Notes: generated by a model not told the origin, from the letters alone. Numbered from the stretch's first letter, positions 42,590 through 51,067 are shown. The stretch: DNA of 64,000 nucleotides from Telmatospirillum sp. (GCA_031291415.1 JARLJB010000099.1:23621-87620); one strand, 5' to 3'. Numbers and translations: made by a program.

Positions 42590-43560
42590 ATCCGCGCATC
42601 CTCAAATTTCTCACGAACCTTGGCCGCGATCACCGTGTCGATATCGGCCATGGCCTCCGCGAACAGCGCTCCAAGGTTCAGCCCATCCTCGAACTCAACG
42701 ACCAAGTCGTCCTCGTCCGCGCCGAGCCGCTTCTGTGTGAGCTGCAGGCAGTCGATGTCGATCGGCAGACTCTCGCCGGGTCCGAGCAGGACGCGGACGC
42801 ACTTGTCCTTGATGATCTCTGGCCGAATGTTCTCCAGTTCGAGCAACGACATGGTCAGGTACATCGTCCCGTTGGGATCTTCGCCGTGGCTGTAAGGGGA
42901 CATGCTGCCGGTGATGACCACCCTCATGTCGCCGTACTGGTATTCACGGGCGACGTGGTCATGCCCGGACACGACGAGCTTGGTGATCTTGCTCAGGAAG
43001 TCGAGCGGGATCAGGTTGGAGTCGCCATGCAGGTTGACGTGATCCCAATGGCCGACGACGAGATCGACCTTGTCGGTTCCTGCCTCGGCCACGAGTTCGG
43101 CGGCGCTCTTCGTCGGTGACCAAGGCACAAATAGGATGCGGGGGTCGCGGACCAGCGGGGCGTAGTGCTCAGGCGCCTTGCTGATGAAGTCAACATTCGG
43201 GAACCCGTTGCACAGCCTCTCGACCAGCTCGAATGAGCTGATCTTTTCCACGTCGCGTGCGAGATCATGGTTGCCAGCCATGAAGATCATCTTGCGGTCG
43301 GCGTGGGCCATGGCGGCCTTTGTGATAGCGTCGGCCACAAACACCACGTCGTTCAGGTCAACCCGATGCCGGTTCAGCAAATCCCCCACCTGGATCAGGA
43401 CGTCGCATTCGACGTCCAACTCCCGAACGAACTGGTCTTTGATCATCTGCTCGCGGTCGCCGCGCCGATGCAGCGGGACGCCGACCTTCCATGGCCTCCC
43501 TATGTGAACGTCACCGAGAAAGGCAACCTTGGTGCCTTTGATATCAAGAGTATTGCTCAT
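42583..43560 (-). CDS. Mre11/SbcD-like nuclease (T4 gp47-like)
   Basis: A 325-aa calcineurin-like phosphoesterase with the motif series GDVHIG (residues 16-21), VGDLLNR, MAGNHDLA, VGHWDH and VSGHDHVA, covering the metal ligands of Mre11. It would nick and resect double-strand ends together with the Rad50-like partner encoded immediately downstream. Its start overlaps the end of the broken HNH gene by 17 bases. Confidence 0.88.
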   Translation of the reverse strand: MSNTLDIKGTKVAFLGDVHIGRPWKVGVPLHRRGDREQMIKDQFVRELDVECDVLIQVGDLLNRHRVDLNDVVFVADAITKAAMAHADRKMIFMAGNHDLARDVEKISSFELVERLCNGFPNVDFISKAPEHYAPLVRDPRILFVPWSPTKSAAELVAEAGTDKVDLVVGHWDHVNLHGDSNLIPLDFLSKITKLVVSGHDHVAREYQYGDMRVVITGSMSPYSHGEDPNGTMYLTMSLLELENIRPEIIKDKCVRVLLGPGESLPIDIDCLQLTQKRLGADEDDLVVEFEDGLNLGALFAEAMADIDTVIAAKVREKFEDARIC

Positions 43561-44041
43561 GAGTCCTCACAGGGTTTAACCACGCGAATTCACCGAAAAT
43601 GTCAGTTGCTGCTTTGTTGTAGGCGATGGCGGCCGCATCTTCACTGTTGAATCGGCCCAAGTTTAAAGTCTTCCTACTTATTTTTATTTTAACAGACCAT
43701 TTATTTCGGCCACTATCCCAGGACACACCCTTGTAACGTGAGGTTGCGATCCTATTGGAGCCTCTATTCATGGTGTTCTGATGGTGAGTGCAAATCCTTA
43801 AGTTATCCCGATGGCAATTGAGGCCGTCGCCATTTCTGTGATCGACCTAGACACCTGCCGGGGCGTTAAGAATGCTCCGATGCAGGAGTTCTCCCTTACG
43901 GGTGCCTTTCGGGCGGCGCAGGGCGTAGAGATTTCCAGAGAGGCATTTAAGGACGCACCAGTTAAAGTGCCCAAACCTCTCGAAATCTTCGTCATCAACG
44001 ATGGCGACATAACCCTGAGTGAGAGGAATCTCCTTGCTCAT
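43544..44041 (-). pseudogene. HNH homing endonuclease with AP2 domain, split by in-frame TAG
   Basis: One reading frame from ATG 44041 to 43544 encodes a typical free-standing HNH-AP2 endonuclease, broken only by TAG at 43847-43849. The 64-residue N-terminal part begins EIPLTQGYVAIVDDEDF and contains LLHRSILNAPAGV; after the stop the frame continues VDHRNGDGLNCHRDNLRIC, which is the HNH catalytic core, then the AP2 part (SRYKGVSWDSGRNKWSV, LGRFNSEDAAAIAYNKAA). The second part can restart at ATG 43771 (75 aa, AP2 only). One base change separates it from an intact enzyme. It is inserted between the Mre11-like and the 61-aa gene. Confidence 0.82.
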
Positions 44042-44223
44042 GATGGTTTCCTCAGATCAGCCAGCGCTCTGGTCAAATCCAGGCTGGAGCGGCGCAACGC
44101 GCCGGAGCGACGGGTGCCGACGACGTAGTTCGGGTGGTCGCCCAGCTCTTCGTTCACGGCTTGGGCGGCATTCAGGAAGCGGATGGCTTCCTGAACGGCC
44201 TTGGTGAGGCTAGTTTTGTCCAT
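44038..44223 (-). CDS. Hypothetical small phage protein
   Basis: A 61-aa helical basic protein (AVQEAIRFLNAAQAVNEEL, and an Arg-rich GTRRSGALRRSSLDL stretch). It overlaps the HNH start by four bases and the exonuclease by 14. It is unrecognised. Confidence 0.6.
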   Translation of the reverse strand: MDKTSLTKAVQEAIRFLNAAQAVNEELGDHPNYVVGTRRSGALRRSSLDLTRALADLRKPS

Positions 44224-44764
44224 GGTCGCAGCTCACGAATTCGAACAGCACCTGAATTTGGTGAAGCACATCGTGGATGGCGTTGTGCGCAGTCCCGGCG
44301 AACTCGATGCGGGGTTCGATCGCCGGCAGCGGCCATGCTTTGCCACGCATGAACGAGCGCATATCGTTGGCCCGACGGAAGTCGTAGGGCATGACGAGCC
44401 CATAGTCGCGGCAGTAAGAGGCCACGAAGGGGAAGTCGAAGTGCGACGGCTTCGACCAGAAGGTCGGGACGTTGGTGTCTTCTTTCGTCGACCAGTCCAC
44501 GAAGTCCTTCATGACCAGTGCGGGGTCTTCGGCCCGCTTCAGGATGCTGATCAGGATGGCGGCCTTGTCATTCGACCACCAATTCCAGGTGTCTTCGTCC
44601 CAGAAGCGGTGGGGCGGAATGCGGAGGCAGCGGTTGAAGAACTCGGGAGAGACCTCTTGGGTCTCAAGGTTGAACTTCACGGCGGCGATCTGGATCATGG
44701 CGTTGCGGCCGCTCTCCAAACCTGTCGTCTCCACATCAACCATGCAGTCTGTGTAGATGGTCAA
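44210..44764 (-). CDS. DnaQ-like 3'-5' exonuclease (Rv2179c-type)
   Basis: A 184-aa protein begun at TTG 44764, selected because GGAGG lies five bases upstream and the DVETTG motif then falls at the usual distance (residues 9-14); the in-frame ATG at 44791 is upstream of that ribosome binding site. Further exonuclease signs are MIQIAAVKFN, SHFDFPFVASYCRDYGL (second Asp) and HNAIHDVLHQI (His and Asp of motif III). Such enzymes trim single-stranded DNA or RNA. It may proofread or process ends in phage replication. Confidence 0.8.
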   Translation of the reverse strand: MTIYTDCMVDVETTGLESGRNAMIQIAAVKFNLETQEVSPEFFNRCLRIPPHRFWDEDTWNWWSNDKAAILISILKRAEDPALVMKDFVDWSTKEDTNVPTFWSKPSHFDFPFVASYCRDYGLVMPYDFRRANDMRSFMRGKAWPLPAIEPRIEFAGTAHNAIHDVLHQIQVLFEFVSCDHGQN

Positions 44765-44829
44765 GTTGCCCTCCAGGCAGTAGGAAATCACTGCCTAGAT
44801 CGTAACATTTCAGCGGTAAACCATGGTCT

Positions 44830-45261
44830 CTACATTAGTAACCAAGTGAACCTCTCAAGTTCATGCCAAGACATAGAATGCTTATTCATCGCGTCAAAAT
44901 TCAATATAACTTGTGCGTATACCTGATACCAGCTATCTGTATTGACATTATGGATAAATATGACGTAGGAGCCGCCGGAGGCGGTCACTTGTTTCATCGC
45001 TTTCCACTGCTCGTCCTCGAACTGTGAGAAGGGGAAACTCGTCTTGTTGCTGCAGGATTTCACCTCACAGTAGGAGGTGGCGCCCGCGTGGGTCAGCACA
45101 TAGTCGGCGGGCTGAGCCGGGAACTTGATCCCGTGCAGTTCTGGGTTCATCCCCCGGACGTGCGCAAGATCAACCCAACGTCTGAGGAACGCCTTCTTTC
45201 CCAGGCTGTCCCAGTAGTCTTCGAAGGCGCGTTCGGACGGCTTGCCGGTGTTGCGTGCCAT
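44830..45261 (-). CDS. RecU-like nuclease (putative Holliday junction resolvase)
   Basis: A 143-aa protein from ATG 45261, overlapping the polymerase stop (ATGA). The core ADYVLTHAGATSYCEVKSC (D...E-x-K) matches PD-(D/E)XK nucleases of the RecU family, with an N-terminal SERAFEDYWDSLGKK helix. RecU-type resolvases cut four-way junctions, which fits a phage with Mre11/Rad50 and its own polymerase. Other PD-(D/E)XK activities, such as VSR-type endonuclease, are possible. Confidence 0.65.
   Translation of the reverse strand: MARNTGKPSERAFEDYWDSLGKKAFLRRWVDLAHVRGMNPELHGIKFPAQPADYVLTHAGATSYCEVKSCSNKTSFPFSQFEDEQWKAMKQVTASGGSYVIFIHNVNTDSWYQVYAQVILNFDAMNKHSMSWHELERFTWLLM
44834..44843. promoter_or_regulatory. 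ATTAGTAACC site upstream of exonuclease gene
   Basis: Member of the GTTAGTAAC-type set, in the 65-base gap upstream of the TTG-started exonuclease and overlapping the last codons of the RecU-like gene. Confidence 0.3.
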
Positions 45262-48200
45262 CACTCGAACATCCAACCGACCACGGCGCGGACCTCGTCA
45301 TCCGTCGCCTCCTGATCCCATCGGCTCTTATCAACGCACGGAACTGGGGACAGCTCTGCCAACTCGACCTGCGTCATCCGGTTGCCGGTCTTGAAGGGCT
45401 CGAAAGTGCGGCCGATAGCCGGCGATATCGTCAGTGGCAACGTCTTAACGATGTCGGGCAGGCACATGGCCTCCCGAACCATCTTGATTGCTGGGACCAC
45501 GAGATCCTTGTGGACCGACAGAAGCAGCTCATCGTGGATCGGGATCAGCGGGCGACACTCCCGGTCGGTCCAACCGTTGGTGACGATGGCCTGTCGCACC
45601 CGATTGATCGACCGCTTCGCCATGGTCGCACAGGTCCCTTGGATCAAGCTATTGACTGCCTGGTTCCCCGCCCGCCGCTGAATTGCCCGAGCCGCTTGGG
45701 TGGCAAACTTCGCTACACCAGGGTGGGGGATCATGTTGAACTTGGTCATGAACATCTCGCGCCACGCGGCAGTGGCCTCGAATCTGACCCGGCGGTGGCC
45801 ATCCGGGAGCTGCACGAAGCCATTCTCCTGGACGAACAGGAGCATGTCGGTGCGCCACCGCTCGGCGACAGCGAAGCGCTCGCGGTATTTCTCGGTGGCC
45901 TTCCACATCTGGTCTGACGTCCAGCCGAGCCGCTGGCCGACGACACTCAAGGCCCCGCTGTACCAGTAGTTGAAGTTCGCCCCCTTGCCACAATCAGTTC
46001 CACGCCAGAACTTCAACGCCTTCGGCGGCTCCATATGAGCGCCCTTCAGGTTCACCAGGATCTTTGGGAAGATCGCTTCGATCTCCTCGGCAGAGGAGTG
46101 CTTGAGTGACTTCAGGAATGTCTCCATGGCCAGGACGCCGTCGTTCATACCAAGCTTCTCGGCGACCTCGTCGCCCCACATCACCGACAGGCACGACGCT
46201 GCCGACCCAAGGTGCAAGTCCTGATAAGGAAGCTGCCCGAAGGCTTTCTTGAACTCAGGGTCCCCCGACAGTTCACCGATTAGGACCAACTCGATCCCCG
46301 ACCAGTCGCAGGAGAGGATGATGTGATCAGGGTAGTCGGGTTCGTAGAATCCCCGGATGTAGGTGCTGTCGCCCTTCTTGGCGAGCTGCATACCGTTCGG
46401 ATACGACATGGCCATCCGCCGGCTGGCCAGCATCGAGCTGAGCACTGGGTAGACCCGGCTGGTCTCCGGGTCGGTGAGCTGCAGGTAGGGGTTCAGGTAA
46501 AGCTTGGCGCGTTGTTCGACGGAGGCCAGCTCGGCCATGCAACGAAGGAGTTCCAGGCCGGCTTCGAGCCTCTTGATGCCCTCAACGTCGTTGTGAGCCT
46601 TGACGCCTTCCAGGAGTTTTTCCAACCGATCGGTCAGCTTGCCACGAGCTTCGCCGTCCGACTGAACCTTTCCTTTGTCGATGACAACCTTCTCGTTCAG
46701 CAGGTCGTAGAGCAGGACGCGGGCGGGCATGTAATGGGTGATCGACAGCCGAACGGAGGCGATGTCCGCCGCTTCTTTAGCTGATCTGATCCGGGCCTTA
46801 AGTGACCCGGTGGAGCCAAGCGTCGTAGCCAGGGCAAGCCGGGCTTTCGCGGTGGCCTCGACCTCCTTGAGGAGGTCCACTTTCAGTTCGGCTGCCGTCC
46901 GGGCTTGAATGGCATCCCGCAAGCTCTGCGTGAGACCGCCAAGAGCCTGGGTCTTGACCTCTTCCTTGGCTGCCTTGACCGCTTTCCTTGCCGATTTTGT
47001 CGCAGCCTTGGCGGCCTTGACCGCTTCTTTCAAGGTCTCCAGCTCGTCTTTCCGCTCGGTTTCTTCCAGCTTGAGCTGCTTCAGTTCTTGCTCAGGGAGC
47101 GAGAGCGGGACGGGCCGCTTGTCCCCGAGATCGGCTGCCCAGGCATTGGAGATCGGGCCGCGAACCTTCTGGCTTTCAAAATAGTCGTCGGTTTCGTCCG
47201 GGGTGTTTGCCCAGTTGGCAATGTCCCGCCGGTAGTTATCGCCGCCCTTGGCGTACCAGGAGGTTTCACCCTCATATTTGAGGAGGCCGGCGTGTGGCTC
47301 AGTCGGGAAGGGGAGCAGGTTCCGAATCGCTGCCTTCATTTCGCGGAGCGTGATCGCATACCCAGCTCGTTCATCTTCCCGGTGCTCGATCACCGCGCCG
47401 CGATTGATGCGGAGCCCCTTCGAGTGAAGGTCGGAGTAATATTCGACGCAGGGCAGCTCCTGCTCGAAGAACGCTTTGACGGCCTTCGGGTTGGTATCCA
47501 TCATGTATTGGATGAGTTGGTGGTAGAGCCGGACGCACCAGTAGGAGTCGTCGGCCCCATAAGAGACGACCTCGTCACCAGTGAGTTGACCCATGTGGGC
47601 TCGACCGGCGAGTGTCGCCTCGAAGGTCTGCATCTCGTAGCCGAACCAGTATTTGATGGCAGCCTTGAGTCCGTAGGGGCGGGCGATCGTCTTGACCCAA
47701 CCGTTATATGAGTGCGCCGCGTCACTCTCCTTGCCGATGAACTTGGCAAAGATCTGCCCCTGCGCACCCGACATCTCCTTGCCGGGCTCGAAGCTCATGA
47801 AGGCCGAGCCGGCTTCGTTTAGCAGGCCGCGAACAGCGCCGAGATCCAGTGTGCGGAAGTCGGCCGGTTCGAATTCATCGGGTCCATAAGCGCTGACGGC
47901 CATCTGCAGCGTGCAGATCACCGGGCGGGTGAACTCGTATTTCAGCGAGCAGCGCATCATCGTGCGCTCGAACTGCGCGTTGTGGCAGACGAAACAGCCG
48001 TCGGCGGGGAGTGCGTCGAGCAGGCGTCGCGCTTTCTCCCACGAAACCCGGTTCTCCTGGTCGGCATGGTTCAAGTTGACGTAATAGGCGAGGCTATCGC
48101 CGTCGATGTAGAGGGAAAATCCCGTCACCACGGTGCGGTTCACGTCGAACACCAGCGGCCGATTGCCCGCCTTGTGTCCTTCGTCGTTCACGCCCATGAA

Positions 48201-48353
48201 GTCGCTGAGTCCCTGGTGACGCTGGCTGTCCTCTGTCTCGATGTCGTAACCGAGGAGCTTCGCCTGCGAGATCTTGACGATCAGGCTGGGGGCGAGACTG
48301 TCGAAGTTGCGGGCGTCGAGGAGGACAGCGTTGGCGAGGGATGTGTAGGTCAT
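45261..48353 (-). CDS. DNA polymerase, family A, with 3'-5' exonuclease
   Basis: A 1030-aa replicative polymerase from ATG 48353 (ATGA overlap with the Rha-like stop). The exonuclease domain has DIETE, HNAQFER and YGADDSYW as Exo I-III. The polymerase part has motif A SCDWSGIEL, motif B KGANFNYWYSG and motif C PIHDELL. In motifs A and B the usual DYSQIE and NFGxxYG are replaced by DWSGIE and NFNYWYSG, so the enzyme belongs to a divergent branch. Between the two domains lies a charged region (about residues 430-540, Lys/Glu/Ala-rich, ELKQLKLEETERKDELETLK) that should be a coiled coil. It is the central gene of the replication block. Confidence 0.9.
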   Translation of the reverse strand: MTYTSLANAVLLDARNFDSLAPSLIVKISQAKLLGYDIETEDSQRHQGLSDFMGVNDEGHKAGNRPLVFDVNRTVVTGFSLYIDGDSLAYYVNLNHADQENRVSWEKARRLLDALPADGCFVCHNAQFERTMMRCSLKYEFTRPVICTLQMAVSAYGPDEFEPADFRTLDLGAVRGLLNEAGSAFMSFEPGKEMSGAQGQIFAKFIGKESDAAHSYNGWVKTIARPYGLKAAIKYWFGYEMQTFEATLAGRAHMGQLTGDEVVSYGADDSYWCVRLYHQLIQYMMDTNPKAVKAFFEQELPCVEYYSDLHSKGLRINRGAVIEHREDERAGYAITLREMKAAIRNLLPFPTEPHAGLLKYEGETSWYAKGGDNYRRDIANWANTPDETDDYFESQKVRGPISNAWAADLGDKRPVPLSLPEQELKQLKLEETERKDELETLKEAVKAAKAATKSARKAVKAAKEEVKTQALGGLTQSLRDAIQARTAAELKVDLLKEVEATAKARLALATTLGSTGSLKARIRSAKEAADIASVRLSITHYMPARVLLYDLLNEKVVIDKGKVQSDGEARGKLTDRLEKLLEGVKAHNDVEGIKRLEAGLELLRCMAELASVEQRAKLYLNPYLQLTDPETSRVYPVLSSMLASRRMAMSYPNGMQLAKKGDSTYIRGFYEPDYPDHIILSCDWSGIELVLIGELSGDPEFKKAFGQLPYQDLHLGSAASCLSVMWGDEVAEKLGMNDGVLAMETFLKSLKHSSAEEIEAIFPKILVNLKGAHMEPPKALKFWRGTDCGKGANFNYWYSGALSVVGQRLGWTSDQMWKATEKYRERFAVAERWRTDMLLFVQENGFVQLPDGHRRVRFEATAAWREMFMTKFNMIPHPGVAKFATQAARAIQRRAGNQAVNSLIQGTCATMAKRSINRVRQAIVTNGWTDRECRPLIPIHDELLLSVHKDLVVPAIKMVREAMCLPDIVKTLPLTISPAIGRTFEPFKTGNRMTQVELAELSPVPCVDKSRWDQEATDDEVRAVVGWMFE

Positions 48354-49282
48354 TGAATCACCTCGTGGCGCTTCATGATGTGAGTGAGCATCAGAAGACC
48401 GCCGGGGGTCACCCGTGGTTGTTGAATGCGGACCCGGATGCCGCCCCGCCCTGCGCGGGTGCTTGCAATAACCGTCATCCACCCTTTGTCCCGGATCGGC
48501 TGGTAAGGTACCCAGACGCCTTCACGCCGGAAGATCCACTCGATAGAGTGGAGCCAGCCATGGAACTTTATCGGCCCCATACCGAGATGCTTCGCGGCAT
48601 CGCCGCTCAGCATGGTGCCCTCGCTGGCAGCGATCTCCTCATAGACCTGGACTTTGGGCGCGGCGATGGTGAGCTTCTTCTCAGCTTCCTGCCGGGCTTC
48701 TACCTGATCCGCCCAGGCACGGGCGGCGATGGCCGGGTTGTTGAAATCGGGGAGGGCGGCCTGAGCCCGCAGCTCGGCCTCCATCCTATTAAAGGCGGCA
48801 ATGTAGGCCTCTTTGAAGTGAGCGGCCTTGGCACCGGTAAAGCCCATGATCAGGAACGACAGGCCATCTCGGGTCATGTCGACAGACTCGATTGAGGTTC
48901 CTGTTAAGTCATTGATTTCATTCGGCTGAAAATTCAGCCGGCGGAAATCTGCGCTGCAATCCAAGTTGTTGATCGACTGGATCACGTTCTTGTGCAGCCG
49001 CACAAACACCTCAGCCACGTCCTTGCTGTTCGCAAAGATCCTGCCGCCTTTGACGGTCAGCTTCGGCTCGGGTTCAGCCTCGACCACGGGGGCAAGCAGG
49101 GTTGTCACCTGGTTGACAAGGTCTGGGCGGCCTTGGTCATAGAAGAATTCAACGGCTTCCTCGACTGAATGGTACGTGTCCAGGGCATTTAGGGCTGGGG
49201 CCTTTCCCACGGCTTCCAAGATTTGGTAAAGACTCAGGGCAGCAACGTCATGTCCATTGATGTTTGCAGTAACGATTTTCAT
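48350..49282 (-). CDS. Rha family protein with antirepressor (KilAC-like) C-terminus
   Basis: A 310-aa protein from ATG 49282, overlapping the exonuclease stop. Residues ~100-200 are the Rha domain (KDVAEVFVRLHKNVIQSI, NEINDLTGTSIESVDMTRDG, LIMGFTGAKAAHFKEAYIAAFN). A short coiled linker leads to a KilAC-like end (ASEGTMLSGDAAKHLGMGPI, FHGWLHSIEWIFRREGVW) found in phage antirepressors. Such proteins inactivate repressors or regulate lysogeny. It lies in the middle of the replication operon, between 5'-3' exonuclease and polymerase, rather than near a repressor gene. The region before residue 90 is unlike known Rha proteins. Confidence 0.8.
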   Translation of the reverse strand: MKIVTANINGHDVAALSLYQILEAVGKAPALNALDTYHSVEEAVEFFYDQGRPDLVNQVTTLLAPVVEAEPEPKLTVKGGRIFANSKDVAEVFVRLHKNVIQSINNLDCSADFRRLNFQPNEINDLTGTSIESVDMTRDGLSFLIMGFTGAKAAHFKEAYIAAFNRMEAELRAQAALPDFNNPAIAARAWADQVEARQEAEKKLTIAAPKVQVYEEIAASEGTMLSGDAAKHLGMGPIKFHGWLHSIEWIFRREGVWVPYQPIRDKGWMTVIASTRAGRGGIRVRIQQPRVTPGGLLMLTHIMKRHEVIQ

Positions 49283-50049
49283 TGCAGAAATCCCCTCAGG
49301 AGATTGTTCAGCGCCACGTCGTCCCGGCGGCCGACTGTCGTTCCAGCTTCGATCTCGGCGTTGGTGGGTGGCATGAAGCCGACGATCTGGTACATCGTCC
49401 TGGCTAAGGCTTGGTTCTCGTGAAGCCAGCGGGCACACCCCATTGGAATTTCGAAACACTCGGCCACATCGCCGACTCCGTGATCGAGCGGGCGGACGCC
49501 CCTGTACCAGCCTTGGAGGTTCTCTTTGTCGCAGCCCTCCCAAGTCTTCGCACCGAACCCTTTGATGCCCGGAATGTGGTCCGAGGGGTCGCCGACGGTG
49601 GCCTTGTAGAGCCGGATCAGCTCAGGCGTCGTCTTGGGATTGGTGACCGTTGGGTGGGTGACACCGGGCGTTGCGCAGAGCGCGTAGAGGTCCCGATCAG
49701 TTGACCAGATCGCCACCTCGGTCGTCGTGGCGTACTGGCCGACCAGCGCGGCTATCACGTCGTCGCCCTCGTACCCGGCGACCTGCACTTGGATCGCCTT
49801 GCTGTGTCGGAAGGCTTTCCGGGCGAGGTTCATCGTGGCGAAGATGTTCTCGGCCGGCGGGGTGCGGTTGGCTTTGTAGCCGGGGAAGAGCTTGCGGCGG
49901 CGATCGTTGCCGCCTTTTCCGTCCCACACGTAAACGCTGACGTCGTTGCTGATATTGGCATCGGTGACGAGATTGCGGATCGGCAGCCCGGAGGAGTCGG
50001 CCTCAAGGAATCGGCGGACCCAGGAATTGGCATCGAAGATGTTGAGCAT
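49279..50049 (-). CDS. 5'-3' exonuclease (FEN/T7 gp6-like)
   Basis: A 256-aa PIN/FEN-type nuclease: N-terminal FDANSWVRRF, a central VYVWDGKGGNDRRRKLFPGYK (Asp with basic patch), VQVAGYEGDDVIAAL and STDRDLYALC carrying the conserved acidic residues, and a helix-hairpin-helix GDPSDHIPGIKGFGAKT. The enzyme removes primers or degrades host DNA. It is a stand-alone version of the N-terminal domain of bacterial Pol I and complements the family A polymerase, which lacks it. Confidence 0.88.
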   Translation of the reverse strand: MLNIFDANSWVRRFLEADSSGLPIRNLVTDANISNDVSVYVWDGKGGNDRRRKLFPGYKANRTPPAENIFATMNLARKAFRHSKAIQVQVAGYEGDDVIAALVGQYATTTEVAIWSTDRDLYALCATPGVTHPTVTNPKTTPELIRLYKATVGDPSDHIPGIKGFGAKTWEGCDKENLQGWYRGVRPLDHGVGDVAECFEIPMGCARWLHENQALARTMYQIVGFMPPTNAEIEAGTTVGRRDDVALNNLLRGFLQ

Positions 50050-50071
50050 CGGAAGTTCCTTTTCTATCCGA

Positions 50072-50212
50072 AGCCCTTACCGCGACGGGCGACTGCATTT
50101 CACAGGGGTATGCGCACTACCCTGCTTCCTGCACCTGATGCCGTGGTCACACCCCGTCGGGTGTATAACCACTCTACGGGGCACCAGCTAACGCCTCGTC
50201 TCGGTAAGGGCT
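50072..50212. ncRNA. Putative 141-nt structured RNA in the replication region
   Basis: The ends pair closely: AGCCCTTACCG (50072-50082) with CGGTAAGGGCT (50202-50212), and after one mismatch GACG with CGTC (50084-50087 / 50197-50200). Inside are two further stems: CAGG-GGTA / TACC-CTG (50103-50124, one bulge) and GTGGT + ACACCC / GGGTGT + ACCAC (50143-50172) with a CGTC loop. The closed long stem with internal hairpins suggests a folded RNA, with the leftward strand more likely transcribed. It is not a tRNA (no T arm or CCA) and matches no RNA family known to me. The structure is read by eye, so function is open. Confidence 0.4.
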
Positions 50213-50221
50213 CCTAAGAAA

Positions 50222-50253
50222 AAGGGGCCGAACAGGGGAGTGCTCGGCCCCTT
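50222..50253 (-). terminator. Intrinsic terminator of the 215-aa gene (leftward)
   Basis: A perfect 10-bp stem (AAGGGGCCGA / TCGGCCCCTT) with a 12-base loop. On the minus strand the stem is followed by CTTTTTCTT, a good U tract. It terminates transcription of the gene at 50287-50934. Confidence 0.8.
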
Positions 50254-50286
50254 CAAGTCAGGGTGGACTTGCGAGGAGACCCCGAC

Positions 50287-50934
50287 TTATTCCTGGGTGA
50301 CTTCACCGATCAGCTTGAAGACGGCCAAGCCGAACTTCTTGCCCGGCTGGTTGACAGCTTGGCAGGAGATTTCCAACTCGACGGTGGCGTCCTTGCCGTA
50401 CAGGGCGACGGACTTATCGAAGATGTCCTTGAACGCCTTGAACGACGACCAAACCGTTGAGTAGCCGACACGGGCGCCAGCCTTGGCTGGCTCGGCGTCT
50501 TCCAGCAGAGTGAACGGAAGCTGCCAGGAGTTGAACGGCTGGCACCGGGGGTCGATACGACGACCCCGATCCACCTCTTCGCCCCAGTTGCCGCCCCGGT
50601 CGGTGGTGACGCCGTCCGTTGTGCGGATGTAAATCGGCGGGTTGCCGTAACGGATGCCCCAACCCGGAGCGATCTCCGGCAGGCTCAAGGTAACCTTCAA
50701 CAACTTGTGAAGGTCGGTCCCCGCGCCGATCTGGATATGGCCGGTTTCCGTGAACTTGATGTAATGCTCGACGTTGAACACAGAGCCGACGACGTCGTCG
50801 GTCGTGATTTTGTGGCCGAGGCCGACCGACGTGGAGACAGCGGATCCCGTCTGGTCGATAACGACGGCGGCCGAAGTGGTCGACGCGGCGGCGGTTTCAG
50901 CGGCGGCGATGGCGTCTTGAATGCTAGTGGTCAT
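50287..50934 (-). CDS. Putative single-stranded DNA-binding or abundant early protein
   Basis: A 215-aa protein that stands alone between its own upstream gap (with a GTTAGTAACC site) and a strong terminator, as expected for an abundant early protein. The first 45 residues are Ala/Ser/Thr-rich and low complexity; the rest alternates strands and loops, with a VELEISCQAVNQPGKKFG segment near the end. The position among replication genes resembles the single-stranded DNA-binding proteins of other phages (T7 gp2.5-like location), but no diagnostic motif or acidic tail was found, except the final GEVTQE. The role is uncertain. Confidence 0.5.
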   Translation of the reverse strand: MTTSIQDAIAAAETAAASTTSAAVVIDQTGSAVSTSVGLGHKITTDDVVGSVFNVEHYIKFTETGHIQIGAGTDLHKLLKVTLSLPEIAPGWGIRYGNPPIYIRTTDGVTTDRGGNWGEEVDRGRRIDPRCQPFNSWQLPFTLLEDAEPAKAGARVGYSTVWSSFKAFKDIFDKSVALYGKDATVELEISCQAVNQPGKKFGLAVFKLIGEVTQE

Positions 50935-51019
50935 ATTCAGGTTCCTGTTCAGTGGGCGAATGAGATCATTTATCGAACTGGGTTATTATGCCCTAACGAA
51001 TGAATTGACTGTTGCGTCT

Positions 51020-51029
51020 GTTAGTAACC
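51020..51029. promoter_or_regulatory. GTTAGTAACC site upstream of the 215-aa gene
   Basis: Lies 86 bases before the 50934 start, between the terminator at 51040-51067 and the gene, with a second site of the family at 51134. Confidence 0.35.
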
Positions 51030-51039
51030 AATAAAGAAA

Positions 51040-51067
51040 GCCCGCCATCACAAAAGTGATGGCGGGC
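51040..51067 (-). terminator. Intrinsic terminator downstream of the 98-aa gene (leftward)
   Basis: A perfect 12-bp stem (GCCCGCCATCAC / GTGATGGCGGGC) with a four-base loop; on the minus strand it is followed by TTTCTTTATT. It separates the helicase transcription unit from the 215-aa gene. Confidence 0.85.

Noticed and set aside
43544..43771. Independent AP2 transcription factor gene
   Set aside because: The frame continues upstream through the HNH core to a start at 44041 with only one stop, so it is the end of a broken homing endonuclease.
50072..50212. tRNA or tmRNA
   Set aside because: No T arm consensus, anticodon stem of normal size or CCA end in either strand.
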